NCBI RefSeq assembly: GCF_014191545.1
Contig: NZ_AP023361.1
Location: 248,001-312,000 of the forward strand
Length of the DNA stretch: 64,000 nucleotides
Source: Terrihabitans soli
GTDB taxonomy: Bacteria > Pseudomonadota > Alphaproteobacteria > Rhizobiales > Methylopilaceae
Reading direction: 5' to 3'
The notes beneath the pieces were generated by a model, which saw only the letters and a list, made by a program, of their open reading frames with translations, ran no database searches and was not told where the DNA came from. Position 1 is the stretch's first letter, and each line of letters opens with the position of its first letter. The position numbers and the translations under genes were made by a program. Shown here one piece after another: positions 8,736 to 16,681 of the stretch.

Positions 8736-8793
8736 TGAATGTCAGCGGCCGCAGTCTCAACCTCCTCATGCGGCGCCTGTGAAGGATACCCTC

Positions 8794-9048
8794 ATGTTCC
8801 GTAAAGCAATTCTCGGCCTCTCGGCCGCTGTCATCCTCGGTGCTGCCATCGCCCCGTCCGCTGCGCTCGCTCATGGCGGCAAAGGCAAGGGCAATGGCGG
8901 CCATCACCATCACAAGAAGTGGCATCACTTCGAAAAGTGGAGCAGCGGTTACGGCTATGGTTACGGCGGCAGCTGCTGGACCAAGGCCAAGGTGTGGTCC
9001 GACTATTACGGCGACTTCGTCTGGAAGAAGGTCAATATCTGCTACTGA
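8794..9048 (+). CDS. Tiny secreted Gly/His/Tyr-rich protein, array member 1
   Basis: An 84-residue protein: a signal peptide (MFRKAILGLSAAVILGAAIA, cleaved near ALA), a His/Gly/Lys-rich linker, a GYGYGYGGS stretch and a C-terminal module with two cysteines (C-x21-C) around KVWSDYYGDFVWKKV. The same end module recurs in the next two genes and in a shorter form in the fourth. The ATG at 8794 follows GAAGGA by seven bases; a GTG at 8779 in frame is less likely. An intrinsic terminator follows. No function is known; the paired cysteines suggest a disulfide-closed beta hairpin in the periplasm or outside the cell. Confidence 0.8.
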   Translation: MFRKAILGLSAAVILGAAIAPSAALAHGGKGKGNGGHHHHKKWHHFEKWSSGYGYGYGGSCWTKAKVWSDYYGDFVWKKVNICY

Positions 9049-9069
9049 TCCGACGAGATCGAAGCTTCA

Positions 9070-9098
9070 AAGCCGGCCCCGCAAGGGCCGGCTTTTTT
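9070..9098 (+). terminator. Terminator after array member 1
   Basis: AAGCCGGCCC pairs perfectly with GGGCCGGCTT around a five-base loop, followed by a T run. Confidence 0.92.
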
Positions 9099-9138
9099 CA
9101 TGCGCCCGGCCTGGATGTCCGTACCCGAACGAATCTTT

Positions 9139-9164
9139 TGAACCTGTCTTCGAGGGGCCGCGAC
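9139..9164 (+). promoter_or_regulatory. ECF-type promoter element, small secreted protein 2
   Basis: TGAAC at 9139-9143, 17 bases, CGAC at 9161-9164. The block CGCGACCAATGATCATCGG (9159-9177) matches 17 of 19 bases with 9583-9601 upstream of array member 3. Confidence 0.5.
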
Positions 9165-9228
9165 CAATGATCATCGGGACCGCGACCGGCACTTCGGTCG
9201 GCCCATCAGACAAGAGGAAGACTGAACC

Positions 9229-9489
9229 ATGATCCGCAAAACCCTTCTCGGCCTCGCCGCTGCGTCCACGCTCGCGATCGCCGCTCTCGCTCCGTCCACG
9301 GCTTCGGCCGGCGGACCGAACTTCTCGATCCACCTCGGCGGCTTCGGCGGCGGCTATGGCTACGGCCCGTATTACGGGGCTGGCTATTACGGCGATTACT
9401 ACGGCGGCGGCTGCTACTGGAAGGACGTCAAGGTGTGGTCGAACAAGTGGCAGAAGTTCGTCTGGAAGACGAAGAAGATCTGCTACTAA
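9229..9489 (+). CDS. Tiny secreted Gly/Tyr-rich protein, array member 2
   Basis: An 86-residue protein with a signal peptide (MIRKTLLGLAAASTLAIAAL, cleaved near ASA). A glycine/tyrosine-rich centre (GGGYGYGPYYGAGYYGDYYG) follows, then the C-terminal two-cysteine module (C-x22-C) containing KVWSNKWQKFVWKTKK. It is clearly paralogous to the neighbours on both sides in signal peptide and end module, while the middle differs. AAGAGGAAG lies about nine bases before the ATG. The Gly/Tyr centre resembles low-complexity surface or matrix proteins. The function is unknown. Confidence 0.82.
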   Translation: MIRKTLLGLAAASTLAIAALAPSTASAGGPNFSIHLGGFGGGYGYGPYYGAGYYGDYYGGGCYWKDVKVWSNKWQKFVWKTKKICY

Positions 9490-9524
9490 GATCGACGGGC
9501 GCGAACCCTCAGCGCCGCACAAGG

Positions 9525-9551
9525 AGCCGGTCCGAAAGGGCCGGCTTTTTT
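9525..9551 (+). terminator. Terminator after array member 2
   Basis: AGCCGGTCC pairs with GGGCCGGCT (one G-T) around GAAA, followed by a T run. Confidence 0.9.
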
Positions 9552-9562
9552 GCGTCTTGAAA

Positions 9563-9588
9563 TGAACATTTGTGCGATCGCACGCGAC
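9563..9588 (+). promoter_or_regulatory. ECF-type promoter element, small secreted protein 3
   Basis: TGAAC at 9563-9567, 17 bases, CGAC at 9585-9588, about 50 bp before the start codon. Surrounding bases match those before members 1 and 2, including TCAGCGGCCGCA shared with 8742-8753. Confidence 0.5.
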
Positions 9589-9640
9589 CAAAGATCAGCG
9601 GCCGCATCCACTCTCGCGGCCGGAAATTGGGAGAAAGATG

Positions 9641-9901
9641 ATGATCCGCAAAACCGTGCTCGGCGCGACCGCGCTTGCCGTTCTCGTGACCGGCCTCGCA
9701 TCCGCCCCGGCGCTCGCCGGCGGTGGCGGCAAGGACTACGCCGCCCGTCAGGCCAAGAAGTGGGAGCACCTCCACCTCAACGCCTACCGGAACGGCAATT
9801 CCGGCATTTTCTCGTATGACGAGGAATGCCGCACGATCCGCGTCAAGGCGTGGGACGATTATTACGGCTATGTCTGGACGAAGAAGGTCGTCTGCGGCTG
9901 A
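9641..9901 (+). CDS. Tiny secreted protein, array member 3
   Basis: An 86-residue protein with a signal peptide (MIRKTVLGATALAVLVTGLA, cleaved near ALA) closely similar to that of member 2. The middle is less Gly/Tyr-rich and more charged (DYAARQAKKWEHLHLNAY). The C-terminal two-cysteine module (C-x21-C) contains RVKAWDDYYGYVWTKKV. Two adjacent ATGs (9638, 9641) follow GGGAG; 9641 is chosen because it gives the MIRK start of the paralogue and seven-base spacing. A perfect 11 bp terminator stem follows. The function is unknown. Confidence 0.8.
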   Translation: MIRKTVLGATALAVLVTGLASAPALAGGGGKDYAARQAKKWEHLHLNAYRNGNSGIFSYDEECRTIRVKAWDDYYGYVWTKKVVCG

Positions 9902-9922
9902 GCCGCCAAACTCATAGCCATT

Positions 9923-9954
9923 AAAAAGCCGGCCCCGAACGGAGCCGGCTTTTT
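9923..9954 (+). terminator. Terminator after array member 3
   Basis: AAAAAGCCGGC and GCCGGCTTTTT are exact reverse complements separated by ten bases. Confidence 0.92.
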
Positions 9955-10059
9955 CATGTTTGGGAAAGGAGAAGGCGGTTTAGGTTTGCCCATTGCGCGG
10001 GAACCTGATTGCCTCCTCAGGCCTGTTGAGAAGAAGGCCCCTCCGCCAGGAAGACCGAA

Positions 10060-10317
10060 ATGTTTCGTCTGTCCGCTTTTTGTCTCTCCGCCATCCTCAT
10101 GACCGTGGCGTTCATGCCGGGCAAAGCGGCGGCGCAGTATTCCAATCGGAGCGGCGGCTCTTTCGGCGGCGGAGGCGGCTATCATTCCCAGGAGGCGCCC
10201 CGCCAACTCCAGCGGCCCGGCTATCGCCCCGGCCTGAGGCCCGGCGGGCCGCAATGCTACACGAAGCGGACCAAGGGCCCGAACGGGCAATGGCAATCCG
10301 AGACGGTCTGCGAATAA
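10060..10317 (+). CDS. Tiny secreted protein, array member 4 (divergent)
   Basis: An 85-residue protein with a signal peptide (MFRLSAFCLSAILMTVAFMP, cleaved near AAA), a Gly/Ser-rich stretch (GGSFGGGGGYHSQ), a Pro/Arg-rich linker and a shortened C-terminal two-cysteine module (C-x17-C) with KRTKGPNGQWQSETV. The end module keeps the aromatic and basic pattern of members 1-3 but is four residues shorter. AGGAAG lies seven to eight bases before the ATG. A GGAAC at 10000 lies in the position of the TGAAC of the other members, without a clean minus-10 match. A weak hairpin with a broken T run follows at 10349-10367. Confidence 0.75.
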   Translation: MFRLSAFCLSAILMTVAFMPGKAAAQYSNRSGGSFGGGGGYHSQEAPRQLQRPGYRPGLRPGGPQCYTKRTKGPNGQWQSETVCE

Positions 10318-10430
10318 GCGCCGGTTAACGCTGGCCGGCGAAGGCGGGGGCCGTGCGGCCTTTGTTTAACTCGCCATCTTACTTTCCAGCCTTACTTGTC
10401 AGAGCAACGCGCTCTCACCACTCTTCTCCC

Positions 10431-11186
10431 ATGTCCATGGACGTCGTCGATCTCCGCGCTTTCTATCATGGCCGTCTCGGCCAGGTGGCGCGGCGTATCC
10501 TCAGAGCCAAGCTCCGCGCGCGCTTTGCCGATGTCGCCGGTTTGCGGGTTCTCGGCGCGGGCTTCGCCGCGCCTTTTCTCGGCATCTTTCGTGACGAGGC
10601 GGAACGTGTGCTCGCCTTCATGCCGGCCGAGCAGGGCGTCATGGACTGGCAGTCCGGCCGCGGTGCGGCCTCGGCCCTTGTCGAGGAAGAGATCTGGCCG
10701 CTCCCCGATGCCGCCGTCGATCGCATCGTCCTCATTCATGCGCTGGAGAATGCCGACAATCCGCGCGAGGTTCTGCGCGAATGCTGGCGCTGTCTTGCGC
10801 CCGGCGGCAAGCTCATCGTCGTCGTGCCGAACCGGCAGGGCGCCTGGTCGCGTCTGGAAACGACGCCGTTCGGGCATGGCCGTCCCTACAGCCGCAGCCA
10901 GCTGACCAATCTTCTGCGCGAGGCGCAGTTTGCGCCGGTCAACTGGACGGAAGCTCTGATGTTCCCGCCGATCGATCGCGGCATGGTGGTGCGCTCGGCG
11001 GTGTGGCTCGAGCGTGTCGGCGCATCGCTCTGGGCGCCGTTTGCCGGCGTTCACATGGTCGAGGCGATCAAGCAGGTCTACACGCCGGTGCGCGCCAAGA
11101 AGAAAGCCGCGAAGGTGCGCAAAGTCGAGGTCGCCGATCCCGTGCTCGTGCCGGGCGGCGCCGTCAATACGCGCCAACGCCGATAG
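10431..11186 (+). CDS. Class I SAM-dependent methyltransferase-like protein
   Basis: A 251-residue protein with a Rossmann methyltransferase layout. Motif I is degenerate (GLRVLGAGFAAPFLG lacks the usual acidic residue). An acidic-rich DAAVDRIVLIHALENADNP region matches motif IV and post-I, and CWRCLAPGGKLIVVVPNR matches motif V/VI of methyltransferase family 11. The C-terminal end is basic. Two in-frame ATGs (10431, 10437) are possible and ribosome binding is weak at both. In related genomes a gene of this type sits next to gloB; here the tiny-protein array lies between them. The substrate is unknown, and the weak SAM loop leaves open that it is not a functional methyltransferase. Confidence 0.75.
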   Translation: MSMDVVDLRAFYHGRLGQVARRILRAKLRARFADVAGLRVLGAGFAAPFLGIFRDEAERVLAFMPAEQGVMDWQSGRGAASALVEEEIWPLPDAAVDRIVLIHALENADNPREVLRECWRCLAPGGKLIVVVPNRQGAWSRLETTPFGHGRPYSRSQLTNLLREAQFAPVNWTEALMFPPIDRGMVVRSAVWLERVGASLWAPFAGVHMVEAIKQVYTPVRAKKKAAKVRKVEVADPVLVPGGAVNTRQRR

Positions 11187-11207
11187 GCGCATCTTGAAAG
11201 AGCGGCG

Positions 11208-11897
11208 CTAAGCGCGTTTCAGCAGAAAGATCGCCTGTGCGCCGAAGAGATTCCAGAACCACCAGGGCGCGTTGACGCGCACCGGCTGGCCGGACGGATC
11301 GAGCGCTTCGGCGCGTTCCATCTTGGCGCCGATCTCATCGCACAGATCGACGAAATCGCGGATCGTGCAGAGATGAATGTTCTGCGTCTCGTACCAGCTT
11401 TCCGGCAAAGTCGGCGTCACCGGCATGCGGCCGAACAGGACGAGATGATAGCGCAGGCGCCAATGGCCGAAATTCGGCACCGAAACGATGGCGTGGCGGC
11501 CGATGCGCAGAAGATTTTCCATCACCTTTTTCGGCCGCCGCGTCGCCTGCAGCGTCTGCGAAAGAATGACGTAATCGAACGCGCCGTCCGGATAATTGTC
11601 GAGATCGGTGTCGGCGTCGCCCTGAATGACGGAAAGGCCGTGCGCCACCGAATTGTTGACGCCAGATTGCGACAGCTCGATGCCGCGGCCGTCGACGCCC
11701 TTTTTCGAAATCAGAAGCCGCAGCAATTGCCCGTCGCCGCAGCCGACATCGAGCACGCGCGCGCCGGGCGCCACCATTTCCGAAATCAGAACATGGTCGG
11801 GACGATCAGCCTGCGGCAAGGTGATCGGCGCAGCCTCGATATCGTCGAGCGAGACGGGCGCGCCCTGACGCGCGGAGACCTTGGTGCTCTTCTGCAT
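11208..11897 (-). CDS. metW: Methionine biosynthesis protein MetW
   Basis: A 229-residue methyltransferase-fold protein with motif I VLDVGCGDGQLLRLL, GRGIELSQSGV and the family-specific YVILSQTLQATRRP and VSVPNFGHWRLRYHL segments. MetW partners with MetX and is needed for full homoserine acetyltransferase function in many proteobacteria. Its ATG overlaps the metX stop (ATGA at 11897), so the two are translationally coupled. The C terminus PWWFWNLFGAQAIFLL is the usual MetW ending. It converges on the preceding methyltransferase gene. Confidence 0.94.
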   Translation of the reverse strand: MQKSTKVSARQGAPVSLDDIEAAPITLPQADRPDHVLISEMVAPGARVLDVGCGDGQLLRLLISKKGVDGRGIELSQSGVNNSVAHGLSVIQGDADTDLDNYPDGAFDYVILSQTLQATRRPKKVMENLLRIGRHAIVSVPNFGHWRLRYHLVLFGRMPVTPTLPESWYETQNIHLCTIRDFVDLCDEIGAKMERAEALDPSGQPVRVNAPWWFWNLFGAQAIFLLKRA

Positions 11898-13081
11898 CAG
11901 GCGTCCTTCAGGCCGCGGGCCCGGGCGCAGCCGCCAAGGAAGCCGCGCATGGTCGCGAAGAATTCCGGCTCGTCGAGCAGGAATGCGTCATGACCTTTAT
12001 CGCTTTCGATTTCGACGAAGGAGACGTTGGCGGCAGCCGCGTTGAGCGCATGCACGATGTCGCGCGCATCGCTGGTCGGGAACAGCCAGTCGGAGGTGAA
12101 GCTCATCACGCAAAAGCGCGTCTTCGTGCCGGTGAACGCGTTGGCGAGAACGCCGCCATGGTCGGCGGCGAGGTCGTAATAATCCATCGCCCGCGTGATG
12201 TAGAGATAGGAGTTCGGATCGAAGCGCTCGACGAAACTCGAACCCTGATAACGCAGATAGGATTCCACCTGGAAGTCGGCGTCGAAGGTGAAGGTGCGGC
12301 TTTCGCGGTCCTGCAGTTCGCGGCCGAATTTCCGCTGCAGCGCGGCCTCCGACAGATAGGTGATGTGCGCCTGCATGCGCGCGACGGCAAGGCCCGAGCC
12401 CGGGAAGGTGCCGGTTTCGAGATAGCTGCCTTTGCGCCAGTCGGGATCGGCCATGACGGCCTGCCGTCCGACTTCGTTGAAGGCGATGTTCTGCGCCGAA
12501 TGTTTTGCGGCGCAGGCGATCGGCACCGCGGCGAAAACTTTTTCAGGAAATGAGGCTGCCCATTCGAGCACCTGCATGCCGCCCATCGAGCCGCCGATAA
12601 CAGCGAAGAGCTGGCTGATGCCGAGATGATCGACGAGCATCGCTTGCGCGCGCACCATGTCCTTGATGGTGACGACCGGGAAATCGAGACCCCAGGGCCG
12701 GTTCTTCGCCGAGTTCAGAGAAGAGGGGCCGGTCGTGCCCATGCAGCCGCCGAGCACGTTCGAGCAGATGACGAAATATTTGTCGGTGTCGATCGGCAGG
12801 CCGGGGCCGACCATGGTCTGCCACCAGCCCGGCTTCTTCGTCACCGGGTTCTCATTGGCAACGTGCTGGTCGCCGGTCAGCGCATGGCAGACGAGGATGG
12901 CGTTGGATTTGTCGGCGTTCAGCGCGCCATAGGTCTTGTAGGCGATCTGGAAGGGCTGAAGGTCGAGACCGCAGTCGAGCTTCAGCGGCGCCTCCGGGCC
13001 AAAGCGCACGGTCCGGCTTTCCGGCGTGTCCGCCTGGCGCCGGGCTTCATGCTTTGTTTCGGACAGGGCGACGGGCGCCAT
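11897..13081 (-). CDS. metX: Homoserine O-acetyltransferase
   Basis: A 394-residue alpha/beta hydrolase that acetylates (or, in some members, succinylates) homoserine at the start of methionine synthesis. The nucleophile serine is in GGSMGG (residue 165), the acid lies in [12 protein letters not shown] and the histidine in KGHDAFLL. The N-terminal [16 protein letters not shown] oxyanion segment is intact. The gene is first in a two-gene unit with metW. Its 5' region (13082-13200) shows a foldable leader and a dyad. The acyl donor cannot be told with certainty from the residues seen. Confidence 0.95.
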   Translation of the reverse strand: MAPVALSETKHEARRQADTPESRTVRFGPEAPLKLDCGLDLQPFQIAYKTYGALNADKSNAILVCHALTGDQHVANENPVTKKPGWWQTMVGPGLPIDTDKYFVICSNVLGGCMGTTGPSSLNSAKNRPWGLDFPVVTIKDMVRAQAMLVDHLGISQLFAVIGGSMGGMQVLEWAASFPEKVFAAVPIACAAKHSAQNIAFNEVGRQAVMADPDWRKGSYLETGTFPGSGLAVARMQAHITYLSEAALQRKFGRELQDRESRTFTFDADFQVESYLRYQGSSFVERFDPNSYLYITRAMDYYDLAADHGGVLANAFTGTKTRFCVMSFTSDWLFPTSDARDIVHALNAAAANVSFVEIESDKGHDAFLLDEPEFFATMRGFLGGCARARGLKDA

Positions 13082-13087
13082 TAACCA

Positions 13088-13136
13088 GTATTCCTCAGTT
13101 AGCCCCGCGTATTCCCGCAGGGCGGACAGCTAAGAT
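13088..13136 (-). promoter_or_regulatory. Structured metX leader just before the ribosome site
   Basis: On the minus strand TTAGC, six bases, CCCTGCG, loop GGAATA, CGCGGGG and CTAA fold into a two-part hairpin, immediately followed by CTGAGGAAT as the ribosome site. Placement could control translation. It lacks the conserved bases of the SAM-II aptamer that often precedes metX in this group. Confidence 0.4.
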
Positions 13137-13149
13137 ATCGCACTTCCAT

Positions 13150-13172
13150 GAAGTCAACGTTTCTTTGACTTC
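13150..13172. promoter_or_regulatory. Perfect 8 bp dyad between metX and chorismate mutase genes
   Basis: GAAGTCAA (13150-13157) and TTGACTTC (13165-13172) are exact inverted repeats around seven bases in the divergent intergenic region. It has the form of a dimeric operator that could serve either unit. The regulator is unknown. Confidence 0.5.
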
Positions 13173-13201
13173 AGGCCGTGGCGGCGTATTGAGTGCGGCC
13201 C

Positions 13202-13987
13202 ATGACCGAGCAGCCCAAAAGCCTCGACGACCTCCGGGCAGAAATCGACCGGCTGGACGAGACGATGCACCGCCTCCTGATCGAGCGGGGCGCGATTATC
13301 GATGCCCTGATCCGGGTCAAGCGGACCGGAGAGACCGGCTCGGCGTTCCGGCCGGGCCGTGAGGCAGATATGATGCGCCGCCTCGTCTCCCGCCATAGCG
13401 GACGCCTGCCCTTCTCTGCGGTTGAGCACATCTGGCGGACGATTATCTCCGGTTTCACCCATGTCCAGGCGCCCTATTCCGTCCACATCGACGGCGCGGG
13501 CGGGGATGCCTCTTTGCGCGATCTCGCCCGATTCCAAATGGGCTTCGACGTGCCGGTTCTGGTCGAGGACAGCCCGGAGAAGGTCATCGAGGCGGTGGCC
13601 GGCTCGCAGGGCAATCTCGGCCTGATTGCGCTCGGCAAATCCCGTTCGGCCTGGTGGGAGGCGCTCGGCAAACCGGGCGGGCCTGTCATCATGGCAAGGC
13701 TGCCTTTCCTGATTTATGCGGGCCGCCCGGCGGCCACCCCCGCCGTCGTCATCGCCAAGCCTCTCGGCGATGCGGCGGTCGATGAGGTTGCGGCCGTCGC
13801 GGCCGATTTCGCCTCCGCCCCGCAGGAGGGGATGTTCGACGTCATGGCCGAGACGTTTACGGACCGCTGGCGCGGACTTGTCGCCGTCCCGTCCGCCAGC
13901 CTGCCCGAAGGCGCCCCGCGGCTGGGCTCCTTCGCCCGGCCGATTGACCTCATGGCAAGGGTCGATGCAGTAGCGGTAGCCGGATGA
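13202..13987 (+). CDS. Chorismate mutase (AroQ class) with extra C-terminal domain
   Basis: A 261-residue protein. Residues 1-90 form an all-helical AroQ chorismate mutase ([47 protein letters not shown] and an [10 protein letters not shown] end). The remaining 165 residues form a separate alpha/beta domain ([43 protein letters not shown]) that may be regulatory. The enzyme makes prephenate from chorismate. The ATG at 13202 is used; a GTG at 13193 is possible. It overlaps hisC by four bases and the dehydrogenase follows, giving three successive steps toward tyrosine. No prephenate dehydratase motif is seen in the C-terminal domain. Confidence 0.87.
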   Translation: MTEQPKSLDDLRAEIDRLDETMHRLLIERGAIIDALIRVKRTGETGSAFRPGREADMMRRLVSRHSGRLPFSAVEHIWRTIISGFTHVQAPYSVHIDGAGGDASLRDLARFQMGFDVPVLVEDSPEKVIEAVAGSQGNLGLIALGKSRSAWWEALGKPGGPVIMARLPFLIYAGRPAATPAVVIAKPLGDAAVDEVAAVAADFASAPQEGMFDVMAETFTDRWRGLVAVPSASLPEGAPRLGSFARPIDLMARVDAVAVAG

Positions 13988-15096
13988 CGACGACCCTGCC
14001 GACCCGCCCGGTGCCCCGCCCGGGGATTCTGGAGATAGACCCCTATAAGCCCGGCAAGGCCGGCGCGCCGGGGGTCAATCGCGTGTTCAAGCTGTCGTCC
14101 AACGAGACGCCGCTGGGCCCGAGCCCGCGCGCGCTCGAGGCCTATCAGAAGGCCGCCGACAAGCTTCACATCTATCCGGAAGGCACCTCGCGCATTCTCC
14201 GCGAGGCGATCGGCAAGGCCAACAATCTCGATCCGGCGCGCATCGTCTGCGGCGCGGGCTCGGATGAGCTGCTGAACCTGCTCTCGCATGCATTCGTCGG
14301 CCCGGGCGATGAGGGCATCATCACCGAGCACGGTTTCCTCGTGTACAAGATCGCGATCCTCGGACGCGGCGGCACGCCCGTTGTCGTGCCGGAGACGAGC
14401 TTCACCGCCGATGTCGATGCGATCCTCGCCAATGTCACGGACAAGACGAAGATCGTCTTCATCGCCAATCCGAACAATCCGACCGGCACCTATCTCCCGG
14501 CCGAAGAGATCAAGCGTCTGCATAAGGGGCTGCGCCCCGACATTCTGCTGGTGATCGATGCGGCGTACGGAGAATATGTGACGAAGAACGATTACGCCGA
14601 CGGCCGCGAACTCGTGGACGGCGCGGAGAATGTCGTCGTCACCCACACTTTCTCGAAAATCTTCGGCCTTGCCAATATCCGCATCGGCTGGATGTATGGA
14701 CCGGCCGCCATCGTCGATGCGTTGAACCGCATCCGCGGCCCGTTCAACGTGTCGGGCTCGGCGGTCGCCGCGGGCACCGCTGCGCTGGAAGACCGTGCGC
14801 ATCTTGAAGCGTCGGTCGCGCACAATACGAAATGGCTCGATTGGCTGGATCTGCAGATTTCCGAACTCGGCCTGCATGTGACGCCGAGCGCGGCGAATTT
14901 TCTGCTCATCCATTTCCCGGCCGATAAGGGAAAGACGGCGGCGGATGCCGACGAGTTTCTGACCAAGCGCGGGCTCATCCTGCGGCGGCTGGAAAATTAC
15001 GGCCTTCCGGGTGCGCTGCGCCTCACCGTCGGCAGTGCCGAGGCGAACAAGCTCGTCGTCGAAGCGCTGCGCGATTTCGTAGGGGGCGCGAAGTGA
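13984..15096 (+). CDS. hisC: Histidinol-phosphate / aromatic aminotransferase
   Basis: A 370-residue fold-type I PLP aminotransferase. Typical segments are [52 protein letters not shown] and [17 protein letters not shown], which carries the PLP-binding lysine. HisC enzymes transaminate histidinol phosphate and often aromatic keto acids. Because it is fused by four-base overlaps to chorismate mutase upstream and prephenate dehydrogenase downstream, a role in tyrosine and phenylalanine transamination is likely, with histidine synthesis possible too. Confidence 0.92.
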   Translation: MTTTLPTRPVPRPGILEIDPYKPGKAGAPGVNRVFKLSSNETPLGPSPRALEAYQKAADKLHIYPEGTSRILREAIGKANNLDPARIVCGAGSDELLNLLSHAFVGPGDEGIITEHGFLVYKIAILGRGGTPVVVPETSFTADVDAILANVTDKTKIVFIANPNNPTGTYLPAEEIKRLHKGLRPDILLVIDAAYGEYVTKNDYADGRELVDGAENVVVTHTFSKIFGLANIRIGWMYGPAAIVDALNRIRGPFNVSGSAVAAGTAALEDRAHLEASVAHNTKWLDWLDLQISELGLHVTPSAANFLLIHFPADKGKTAADADEFLTKRGLILRRLENYGLPGALRLTVGSAEANKLVVEALRDFVGGAK

Positions 15097-16046
15097 CGGA
15101 ACCTCTGTTCGGGCGTCTCACGCTGATCGGCATCGGGCTTATCGGCTCATCGATCGCGCTTGCCGCCAAGCGTCACGGTCTCGTCTCGGAGATTTCGATC
15201 CAGACGCGCTCCAAGAAAACCCTGGAACGCGCCATCGCGCTCGGCCTCGGCGATACCTACTCGCTCGATCCGGCGGAAGCTGCGAAGGTTGCGGACCTCA
15301 TCATCGTCTGCGTGCCTGTGGGGGCGTCGGAAGAAGTCGCGCAGCAGATCGCACCCTCGCTGAAGCCCGGCGCTATTATTTCGGACGTGGGCTCGGTGAA
15401 AAGCTCGGTCGTCCAGCAGATGCGTCCGCATCTGCCGAACGGCATCCATTTCGTTCCGGCCCATCCTATCGCCGGCACCGAACATTCGGGACCCGATGCC
15501 GGGTTTGCGGAGCTGTTTGAAAACCGCTGGTGTATTCTGACGCCGGAAGAAGGCACGGACAAAGCCGCGGTCGACAAGCTCGCCGCGTTTTGGCGCGCCA
15601 TCGGCGCCAATGTCGAAGTGATGAGCCCCGAGCATCATGATCTCGTGCTCGCCATTACCAGCCATATCCCGCATCTCATTGCCTACAACATCGTCGGCAC
15701 CGCCGCCGATATGGAAGAGAATGTGCGCCAGGAAGTGATCAAATTCTCGGCCTCGGGCTTCCGCGATTTCACCCGCATCGCCGCCTCCGATCCGACCATG
15801 TGGCGCGACATTTTCCTGCACAACAAGGATGCGGTGCTGGAAATGCTGGGCCGCTTCACCGAGGATCTGACCTCGCTGCAGCGCGCCATCCGGAGAGGCG
15901 ATGGCGATACGTTGTTTGAGCTTTTCACCCGCACCCGCGCCATCCGCCGGAATATTCTCGATGCTGGCCAGGATACGGCGGTGCCGGATTTCGGCCGCAC
16001 CCCCGCCGCCAAAGGCCACGGGACGACGGAAAAGAACGGGGCCTGA
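15093..16046 (+). CDS. tyrC: Prephenate/arogenate (cyclohexadienyl) dehydrogenase
   Basis: A 317-residue NAD-dependent TyrA-family enzyme. The Rossmann motif [19 protein letters not shown] is at the N terminus, followed by [22 protein letters not shown], the active-site [13 protein letters not shown] and [14 protein letters not shown]. It oxidatively decarboxylates prephenate or arogenate. The start is GTG overlapping the hisC stop (GTGA at 15093), so the operon is translationally coupled. No ACT or chorismate mutase domain is fused; the mutase is the separate first gene of the operon. Confidence 0.93.
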   Translation: MTEPLFGRLTLIGIGLIGSSIALAAKRHGLVSEISIQTRSKKTLERAIALGLGDTYSLDPAEAAKVADLIIVCVPVGASEEVAQQIAPSLKPGAIISDVGSVKSSVVQQMRPHLPNGIHFVPAHPIAGTEHSGPDAGFAELFENRWCILTPEEGTDKAAVDKLAAFWRAIGANVEVMSPEHHDLVLAITSHIPHLIAYNIVGTAADMEENVRQEVIKFSASGFRDFTRIAASDPTMWRDIFLHNKDAVLEMLGRFTEDLTSLQRAIRRGDGDTLFELFTRTRAIRRNILDAGQDTAVPDFGRTPAAKGHGTTEKNGA

Positions 16047-16123
16047 AGCCATTGTTCCTGCCCCGTCCGCCCCTTAGGCTCCATGGCGAGGCCGGATGGG
16101 CAGACCCGGCCGCTGTCGGATAG

Positions 16124-16681
16124 ATGGACGCGTCCCAAGATCTCTGGATTTTCGGCTATGGCTCGCTGATGTGGCGGCCGGGCTTTTCCTACGAAGAAAG
16201 CCGCCCGGCTTTGCTCGACGGCTGGCATCGCGAACTCTGCGTCTATTCCCATCACTGGCGCGGCACGGCGGAAAGCCCGGGCCTTGTGCTCGGCCTCGAC
16301 AAAGGCGGCACCTGCCGGGGCGTTGCGTTCCGTGTCGCACCGACCGAGGCTGCCGGCGTGCGCGCCTATCTGCACGAACGGGAAATGCGCGGCTCGGTCT
16401 ATCTTGAGCTCACCGAGAAGATCGTCTTCTCCGACCGCACAGATGCGATGGCGCTGGCTTATGTTTCGGATGCGGCGCATCCGCAATATGCCGGTGCTCT
16501 GACGCGCGAAGACCGGCTGAAGATCATTGAGAATTCGCATGGCGAGGGCGGGCCGAACCGCGACTATGTCATCAACACCGTGCTGCATCTCCGGCAGCTC
16601 GGCGTGCACGATGCCGAACTCGAATGGCTGCACGAGCGGCTCGGCGGCGAGAAGTTCAACGATCAGATGGCCGGCATATGA
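16124..16681 (+). CDS. Glutathione-specific gamma-glutamylcyclotransferase (ChaC-like)
   Basis: A 185-residue protein opening with the ChaC signature FGYGSLMWRPGFSYEE and later LCVYSHHWRGTAESPG, GLVLGLDKGGTCRGVAFRV and a conserved YLHEREM. The catalytic glutamate is expected in this last region. Such enzymes cleave the gamma-glutamyl bond of glutathione to 5-oxoproline and Cys-Gly in the cytosol. The terminal NTVLHLRQLGVHDAELEWL segment fits family length. The ATG of the next gene overlaps its stop. Confidence 0.9.
   Translation: MDASQDLWIFGYGSLMWRPGFSYEESRPALLDGWHRELCVYSHHWRGTAESPGLVLGLDKGGTCRGVAFRVAPTEAAGVRAYLHEREMRGSVYLELTEKIVFSDRTDAMALAYVSDAAHPQYAGALTREDRLKIIENSHGEGGPNRDYVINTVLHLRQLGVHDAELEWLHERLGGEKFNDQMAGI

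Noticed and set aside
13082-13192. SAM-II riboswitch before metX
   Set aside because: The conserved aptamer bases and the GCTAAAAAGG-type 3' end known from SAM-II are not present in the leader.
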